Source: Hamiltosporidium magnivora
Lineage: Eukaryota > Microsporidia > Dubosqiidae
Length of the DNA: 13,286 bases
Assembly: GCA_004325065.1 (NCBI GenBank)
Contig: PITI01000379.1
Location: 1 to 13,286 of the forward strand
Direction: 5' to 3'
Position 1 is the stretch's first letter, and each line of letters begins with the position of its first letter. A program made the translations under genes and the position numbers. Of the stretch, positions 7,976 to 13,286 are shown piece after piece. The notes under the pieces are model-generated. The model was given only the letters and a program-made list of their open reading frames with translations, was not told the DNA's origin and made no database searches.

Positions 7976-8420
7976 ACTTAAATTAGTGGTATTGTGTTCT
8001 TCCAATAAAAAATTATAAATTTTTCCTTGGTAGGACGCAAACAATTTTTTTTTTTGGTTTTCAATGCGACAGATTCGGTTTTTTCTAAAAACATACTCGT
8101 CAAGTCTCTCATTAAAACAAGAAATGGAATAAAATGTTTTCTTTCTAAAAAAACTTTTTTTTTCTAAGCAGAATTCATCTTACTTTATATTTTTTTATAA
8201 TTTAAGAAAAGCCGTTTTCCTAATAAAGATATGTCGTTAACAATAACATTTTTTATAGTAACTGACTTATGCATGTAAGTTTAAGTATAATTTTGAGAAT
8301 ATTTATGAATGAATTTTGGTTTATTTTTGCAGAATATTTTAAATAGATGAACTTAAGCCATCTAATGAGTTTTGAAATCAATAAACTAATTGTTTAGATA
8401 TATATTTGTAAACTAGATGA
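7976..8420. other. Gene-free A+T-rich stretch
   Basis: Nothing supportable seen: no long frame, repeat or RNA motif. A 14-base string (AGATTCGGTTTTTT) at about 8069 also occurs at about 7367, too short and low in complexity to interpret. Confidence 0.45.
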
Positions 8421-8930
8421 ATATTATCTATACACTCTTCATTCTTAGTGAAATCTCGGGTTTTTGCTAAACTTGCAATCTATCAAATCATATGAAAATG
8501 TCTGCAAAAAGCCACATCGATAAAAAAAAGCGATCTAATAAAAACTGAAAATTATGCTTGGTTTTAAGAATTAAAAAAGCAAAAAATTCATTAATTCTTG
8601 AAAACTCAGCTTAATGGTTTATTTTATTCTTTATCTGGCATGCTAAATATGTGAAATCTCTGGTTATTTGCATATATATTTTTTGTTTTACTTCTTTTAC
8701 TTGAAAAAATAAATCAGTGATATTTTCTACTATATTAGAGTTTTCTGTGAAATAGTAAATTAAGTTTAAATTAGAATCACCGAGAAAAATGTACTGATTT
8801 CATACTATTACTTGTTAAAATATCATATTTATTAGATTTTGAAGAGCTATGCAGTACTCATTTACTTATTTATTTCAAAACTTTCTTTAGATATGTTTTA
8901 GATTTTAAAAATCAAAAGTTTTTGATTTAT
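8421..8930 (+). pseudogene. Possible decayed coding region, unidentified
   Basis: One plus-strand frame beginning after a TGA at 8418-8420 remains protein-like for about 510 bp. It includes KSRVFAKLAIYQII (8451-8492), then TSIKKSDLIKTENYAWF, and a 52-codon fully open stretch at 8775-8930 with LDFEELCSTHLLIYFKTFF. The first segment resembles the helix-turn-helix of an IS630-Tc1-mariner transposase (residue spacing only), but no catalytic motif follows in this frame. The middle part (about 8640-8770) has several stops. It may be a transposon relic, a dead host gene or chance. Confidence 0.25.
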
Positions 8931-9480
8931 TGAAAAATAATCAGAAAATTTAGAATTCCTATTGTATATCCAATGGATTAAATCTTCGAAGAATGTTTTT
9001 TCCATTCAATTAAATTAAAAAAATATAAATTCTCATAGAAATCACTATTTGAATAACAAATTTGTGTTAAATTCTATAACTAACCAACTTCTCGGTGCTA
9101 GAGTCTTTGGAGAGCTCGTGCCGCTTTTTTCAATTATATTATGACTTTTTAAATATTCCAGAAATTTATTTAAAACGATTAATTATTGAGAATATTTTTC
9201 TTTGCTTGAATTTATTTTTAAATTAGGTTTTAAAAACGTAAAAAAATGACATATAAATATAATAACACCAATTGGATTTGTTTTTGAAAACGCTGAAAAT
9301 AAGATTTAAAACATTATTGCGCTATGATTACCTTAAATTTTCGTATAAAACTTGTTTAATTTATAGAGAGATTAAGGTTACACGATATTTTTGGTTCTTT
9401 GAGTTATTTGTAATAAGAAGAAGGTCATAAAATAGTAAACTTTGTTTACAAATAAGTTTTAAGTCGTTTGGGTAACAAAT
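8931..9480. other. Gene-free A+T-rich stretch
   Basis: No supported gene. A short less A+T-rich patch at about 9086-9125 (TCTCGGTGCTAGAGTC and GGAGAGCTCGTGCCGC) stands out from the background but matches no RNA or protein motif I can recognise. Confidence 0.4.
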
Positions 9481-10164
9481 GTGAAATCACAGCCGAAGTT
9501 ATATGTAACTGATATGTAAAAACATAGAGATAAAACCTTGTTTATATTCAATATGAAAACTTGGCGCAGGGTGGATAAGAAGAGGTTTTAAAGCAAAAAA
9601 ACAAGTAATATGATATAAACATTAGCATGACATTTTAATATCTAAATGAATAAATGTAAGTATCCTTAGCATATCTTGGCTGGTGTTAAATCGGTTCAGA
9701 AAATCTAGAGTGAGAAGCAAGGCAGCTTAATATGCGAACTCAATGTAGGTTAAATCTTCTGCTCCACATCAGGCAATTGATATTAACAACATGGAACTAC
9801 TCAAACATTATATTAACTCTACACATCTTTTCGCAGGAAAACTAGGGAATATAGGTATCTTATGGTCCGCCGATGTAATCAAGGATCAGTTATCTATTGA
9901 AAAACCGGCTGCATTTATGTCCTAAAACAAGAAATTATGAACTGTTATATAGAGAGATCTGATATTTATTCAGAAAAAAGTATATAATATTAAAACTATT
10001 GAATTTGTTTATTTTTGGCTAAATTAAAAACCATTGATTTCGATATGTTTCCTGGTTTACTAGTTTTCTATTATATTCAAGTTACTGATTACTGTTCTAT
10101 TGTTTTGAATTTTTAAAGTTACTTTTTCTGGGCTACCTTGATTATATATCTCAGATTGTTATAT
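9481..10164 (+). mobile_element. Merlin/IS1595 (ISXO2-like) transposase relic
   Basis: A single plus-strand frame, unbroken by indels but full of stops, shows family features in order. MKTWRRVDKKRF (9553-9588) fits the end of the N-terminal zinc-ribbon region. GVKSVQKI then a stop (9682-9708) fits the block holding the first catalytic Asp. FRRKTREYRYLMVRRCNQGS (9829-9888) followed by VIY (9889-9897) fits the block before the second Asp, with a stop (9898-9900) where the Asp is expected. CIYVLKQEIMN (9910-9942) fits the helix after it. ICLFLAKLK (10003-10029) is where the conserved Ile-Glu-x-x-Trp motif is expected, with Glu and Trp lost. The size (about 228 codons) fits the family. No terminal inverted repeats or target duplication were found. 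Merlin elements are known in microsporidia. The identification rests on recalled family patterns, not a search. Confidence 0.55.
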
Positions 10165-10562
10165 TGAATTTATAGCTGTTTCAAAAAAAATGTTTGGAAT
10201 ATATTAAATATTATGGTTATATATCTAGTTTTCCGTAAAAACATTTTTACGGTGAGTAAATATAAAATGTCTGTAAAAAATAGTGAGGCACGAAAATTTT
10301 TTTTGATTAATTAATGCCAAAATTAAATTAAATATTTACTATTTATTTGATTATTTCTAAATTTCTGATAAATACGGAGATATTGCTTTTAAAATATATA
10401 ATTTTTACGATATAAAAAGTTTTTTATCAGTTTTTATAATATAAATTCAATTTCTAAGAACGTCTGTTTTTCTATATTAATTTAATATTTCATTAAGAAA
10501 TTTTAATTTAATTTAACTGATTAATATTTTTATAATACAAAGATCTAAAATTTTAGAAAAAA
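10165..10562 (+). other. Upstream region of the 440-codon gene
   Basis: Very A+T-rich with no coding frame. It contains a short inverted repeat (CCGTAAAAACATTTTTACGG at about 10232-10251) whose arms CCGTAAAAA and TTTTTACGG are separated by two bases, a strong small hairpin. Close to the gene there are AAATTT-like strings (about 10546-10555) but no CCC or GGG next to the ATG. Confidence 0.5.
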
Positions 10563-11885
10563 ATGCATTTATCCGTTATAATTTCTTTCTGTATTTGCTC
10601 AGCTAATATTAAAACAGATAAAAAATCGGAAAAATTTAATCTGACGCTAGTAGAAAAACAATACTTGGATGAAAAAGAAAATAATTTGGATTTCATGATT
10701 GAAGATCCAAAACTACTGTGTCCTAGGAATACATCAACTCCTAAAATTTCACCTGCAACATCTGAATGTAGCAGAGAGTCAAGTTATTTAGATTCTATCA
10801 ACAGACCTGTAAAATCACCTAAAAAAAATATAAAAAACATAGAAAGAAGAAGATCTTTACGTAGCATTCCAAAGACTAACATCGAACCAACACTTATTTC
10901 TTCCAATGATGAAAAGAGTGATTATGATGCCCGACATCCTACAAGAAATATTCGCAAACGTAGATTCCTTTCGATCAGAACACCCGAAAAATTCAATAAT
11001 AGAACTACAAGATTGAAAGAAAATGCGACATATAATTTAATGGATAGTATTTTGCGAAGGAAAGAGAAAAAGACAAAAAAAGCGAAATGTTTAGGTATAA
11101 ATTTTGAACCAATGACACACGGCTTAGAAAATAAAAACGCCATGAGAAATGCGACAGAAATTCCTGTGCCAATTACTGAAAATGAGATTAAGCTTCTCAA
11201 AAAGAACAAATTTGCTTCTCATATGTTTGAATTAACACATAGCACACCTTCGGACACTACTTACTATTCATGTAAAGAAGAAGATAAGACTACATCAAGT
11301 GAAATACCAAAATCCAAAACCCTATGCTATTTTAATGAGTCAGATGTCTTAAAAAATAAAATTAAAGAATTTTTATATGAATTTATAAATACTCTGATTT
11401 CTTACTATAAAGAAACAAATTTAAACAACCTCGTTGTAGTCGCGCTTCAATCGATGCGAAATTCTGATTTATTTAGCGAAGCCGAATGTAATATATATGA
11501 AATTGAATTAAAAGCCAAAGTTATAACAAATCAATGTGAAAATAACGAATCAAATTATGATTTCTCTGAAAATAGTTTAGATTATCTAAAAAATTTAGAT
11601 GAACTTGAAGAAATAAACGAACATGGAATTTTGAAAACCCTTCCTCAAAATTCATCTTCTATTTTAAATCATTCCACTGCTTATAATAATTCGAGTTATA
11701 ATTCAACAAAAAATTGTCAAAAATCAGCTTCAAAAATTACTAGAAGAGAAGATTTTAAGCAAACATTTAAAATGAAAATAAAAAAAATCTTCCACAACTC
11801 TAAAATAATTATCGCCACAATTATTTTATCTGTTATAGTCTTGATTTTAATTTTCGTAAAATATTATAAACTTTTAGTAGAATAG
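10563..11885 (+). CDS. Signal-peptide and C-terminal membrane-anchored hypothetical protein
   Basis: An intact single-exon frame of 440 residues. The N-terminus MHLSVIISFCICSANIKTD is a plausible signal peptide (hydrophobic core about residues 3-14). The body is polar and mostly disordered-looking, rich in Lys, Ser, Asn and Glu. It has strongly basic clusters such as RRRSLRSIPK (about residue 98), RKRRFLSIRTPEK (about 131-143) and RRKEKKTKKAK (about 165-175). A more ordered helical region lies at about 255-310. A Ser/Asn-rich linker at about 363-388 contains several Asn-x-Ser/Thr strings. One transmembrane helix (about 415-432, TIILSVIVLILIFV) is followed by a short KYYKLLVE tail. It shares its overall plan, but no obvious sequence, with the split gene at 695-2363. 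No family is recognised. Basic clusters could also mean a nuclear route if the N-terminus is not cleaved. The minus-strand frame 10922-11209 is its shadow. Confidence 0.85.
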   Translation: MHLSVIISFCICSANIKTDKKSEKFNLTLVEKQYLDEKENNLDFMIEDPKLLCPRNTSTPKISPATSECSRESSYLDSINRPVKSPKKNIKNIERRRSLRSIPKTNIEPTLISSNDEKSDYDARHPTRNIRKRRFLSIRTPEKFNNRTTRLKENATYNLMDSILRRKEKKTKKAKCLGINFEPMTHGLENKNAMRNATEIPVPITENEIKLLKKNKFASHMFELTHSTPSDTTYYSCKEEDKTTSSEIPKSKTLCYFNESDVLKNKIKEFLYEFINTLISYYKETNLNNLVVVALQSMRNSDLFSEAECNIYEIELKAKVITNQCENNESNYDFSENSLDYLKNLDELEEINEHGILKTLPQNSSSILNHSTAYNNSSYNSTKNCQKSASKITRREDFKQTFKMKIKKIFHNSKIIIATIILSVIVLILIFVKYYKLLVE

Positions 11886-12352
11886 AAAATTTCTCATTTT
11901 ACGATTTCATAAAAATATTTACAAAGCAGAAACATAAAACAAAAATTGTTAATAATTAAAATTTCTTTCATTTCTGTTTCCATACCTTTGAGAAATTTTA
12001 TGTTTCCAAGAACAATATAGATGTTAATTAATTTTAGAGTTGATATAAATTTTATCTTTAGTTAAAATCAGAGGTAATTTTAAAGAATATAATTTTAAAT
12101 TGATAATTCCTTTTACAAGATCATTATTTCTTTCTTATTTACAAATTATGGTACGGGAATCTTGAAAACCCATTTCTTTAGTTTAATCATTAAAATTCTG
12201 TAATATACCCTAAATTTCTTCTATAAATATTGTTATTATTTAACTCGAATATATTTACTATACATTATTTTCATAAATTAGGATATTTAATTTAATTGAG
12301 AAAGATAATTATAAATTAAATAAATTTAATTTATTAATAATTAGTTAATATA
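11886..12352. other. Downstream gene-free stretch
   Basis: A+T-rich DNA with no frame, repeat or RNA motif that I can support. No obvious AATAAA occurs in the first 100 bp after the TAG of the preceding gene. Confidence 0.45.
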
Positions 12353-12475
12353 ATGAAACATAGATTATTTAGTTGGTTATTTGCAATATTGGTTTTATTC
12401 TGCAAAATCTTCTCTTATATTATTCCAATATTAAATATTCTTACTTATAAAATATCACGTATAATAAATATTTGA
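12353..12475 (+). CDS. Small frame with signal-peptide-like start, doubtful
   Basis: An ATG at 12353 opens a 40-codon frame ending at TGA 12473-12475. The start MKHRLFSWLFAILVLFCKIF has a basic N-region, a long hydrophobic core and a Cys, like a secretory signal, and the rest is also hydrophobic. The same frame continues after the stop with further open but Leu-rich segments. These lie opposite the better-supported minus-strand transposase relic and are probably its shadow. It could be the 5' end of a dead secreted-protein gene, a small membrane peptide, or chance. Confidence 0.25.
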   Translation: MKHRLFSWLFAILVLFCKIFSYIIPILNILTYKISRIINI

Positions 12476-12950
12476 TGCCTTTTTAAGTAATTCGCTCTAT
12501 ACTCTCTAAGAACCCCATCTAAGTTATTAATATATCTCACATAAGGCAAAATCTCATATCTTCTTTTTTTAATCCATTTATTTCTATATTTAGACTATAA
12601 ATCAAAATTATTTTTTATCCGTTTTTTACAACTCGTAGAACTAAAAATATATCTAGACAACCAAATATAAAGAAAAGACTAAATAAGTTAATAGAATGAA
12701 TAGAAAAACAATCTAAAAGTAGAAGTTTTAAAATAATTTATTTGTAGTAAAATATTACCTAAAACGAAATTCAAATTTATTCAATCTAAATTCAAAAAAT
12801 GAATTGAATTATTCGAAAACTGTAAATTATATGATTTAATTGTTCTAATATTTAAAATTGTACTTCTTAAAAGAATAAATATATCGTTTTAAAATCAAAG
12901 TAAAGATGAAAGTTATAAGCATTAGAATTACAATATTATAGTTTACTAAG
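12445..12950 (-). pseudogene. IS630-Tc1-mariner transposase relic
   Basis: On the minus strand one frame is kept from about 12885 to the TAA at 12447-12445. At its end, ILPYVRYINNLDGVLREYRA (12552-12493) continues into NYLKRH. This matches the family's Leu-Pro-x-Tyr-Ser-Pro...Asn-Pro-Ile-Glu block with its following helix, with Asp at the third catalytic position. About 40 residues earlier IFSSTSCKKRIK (about 12648-12613) matches the block normally starting with the second catalytic Asp and containing His-Lys-Ser; the Asp reads Ser. Further upstream FSNNSIHFLNLD (about 12819-12784) and FRLFFYSFY (about 12717-12691) fit the strand and helix between the first two Asp residues. In another frame, about 12937-12890, IVILMLITFIF lies where the first Asp would be. 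Several stops and a frame change show it is dead. No N-terminal helix-turn-helix or terminal repeats were found. Confidence 0.6.
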
Positions 12951-13163
12951 ACTAACAAGATGAAAAATTAACTATTCTAATCCATCATATCAACCATTAA
13001 AAAAAATATTATAAATTTCTTTAATTCTCAAAATACAAAATATTCTTTAAATTTTCAAAAGTAAAATTAGTATTGAATAAGATTTTGATAAACTTTTATT
13101 TTAAACATTAGAAAACAAATAAATTTTTAAATTTACTGATTTAATAAACTTTCATTGTATTGA
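12951..13163. other. Short gene-free stretch before the edge frame
   Basis: A+T-rich, no supported feature. A TGA at 13161-13163 closes the frame that is open from 13164 to the window end. An ATG at 13171 lies in a different frame and would join the edge frame only if the A run at 13178-13183 were one base longer. Confidence 0.4.
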
Positions 13164-13286
13164 ATAATTAATGCAAGAAAAAATGAGCTTGTGAGTGTTA
13201 GTGACTTTTCAAGATGGCTAAAGAGAGGAAATATTCGGCCACGAAATGAAGCTGTGTTCTGCTATATCCAGGATAGAAATGTATTC
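13164..13286 (+). CDS. Partial open frame at window edge, possible transposase N-terminus
   Basis: The frame is open for 41 codons from 13164 through the last base and is cut by the window edge. It reads NELVSVSDFSRWLKRGNIRP (13182-13241), then RNEAVFCYIQDRNVF. From about 13200 the base composition becomes much richer in G+C than anything else in the window, and codon choice differs from the two host-like genes. This suggests recently arrived DNA or a conserved gene. The Trp, the charged helix and the RNEAV..YIQDRNVF pattern recall the N-terminal region of Merlin/IS1595-type transposases, but that is a weak resemblance. There is no in-frame ATG; the ATG at 13171 is one base out of frame across an A run. 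What follows beyond 13286 would decide it. Confidence 0.4.
   Translation, partial: MINARKNELVSVSDFSRWLKRGNIRPRNEAVFCYIQDRNVF

Noticed and set aside
7367..8084. 14-base repeat AGATTCGGTTTTTT at about 7367 and 8069
   Set aside because: Half of it is a T run and similarity does not extend on either side.
9618..9640. TTAGCATGACA string recalling U6 snRNA
   Set aside because: No ACAGAGA box or flanking U6 sequence nearby.
9742..9926. A second open plus frame across the Merlin-like relic, and minus-strand strings such as DYIGGP
   Set aside because: They share bases with the frame that shows the collinear transposase blocks; these alternatives have no motif order.
10922..11209. 95-codon minus frame
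   Set aside because: Antisense shadow of the intact 440-residue gene; hydrophobic composition is what Lys-rich codons give on the other strand.
1..13286. CRISPR array, rRNA or replication origin
   Set aside because: No regularly spaced repeats, no conserved rRNA strings and no origin-like iteron clusters were seen.

Overview
The window is very A+T-rich, intron-poor eukaryotic DNA. It most resembles a gene-sparse, repeat-laden microsporidian genome of the enlarged type seen in Edhazardia, Hamiltosporidium or Anncaliia. The reasons are single-exon genes, a CCC triplet directly against the ATG at 695, lineage-specific proteins with a signal peptide and a C-terminal membrane anchor, and relics of transposon superfamilies known from microsporidia. 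This placement is an inference; no rRNA, tRNA or conserved housekeeping gene is present to prove it.

Only two loci look like recent genes. The first (695-2363) is read in two frames. Its 5' part carries a signal peptide, its 3' part ends in a transmembrane helix, and the frame changes inside 1317-1380, which contains a run of nine T. The second (10563-11885) is one intact 440-codon frame with the same plan: signal peptide, long polar region, C-terminal membrane helix.

Most of the 8 kb between them is not empty. On the minus strand, about 6640 down to 3340, are the remains of a Ty3/Gypsy retrotransposon in the order protease end, reverse transcriptase, RNase H, integrase. The integrase core is clear even though its catalytic residues are lost. 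A 167-bp solo LTR (4361-4527) with TG...CA ends and AATAT on both sides sits between the RNase H and integrase relics, so it is a nested and younger insertion. On the plus strand at about 9481-10164 is a single-frame, stop-riddled relic that looks like a Merlin/IS1595-type transposase.

Right of the second gene, the minus strand (about 12945-12445) carries a relic of an IS630-Tc1-mariner transposase. At the right edge an open frame of unusually high G+C runs out of the window.

Several further stretches keep one protein-like frame broken mainly by stop codons: 223-477 minus, 2509-2850 plus (with a signal-peptide start), 7418-7975 plus and 8421-8930 plus. I could not assign these to a family. 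The window reads as a graveyard of genes and mobile elements around two secreted or membrane protein genes. I found no CRISPR array, rRNA or convincing tRNA.
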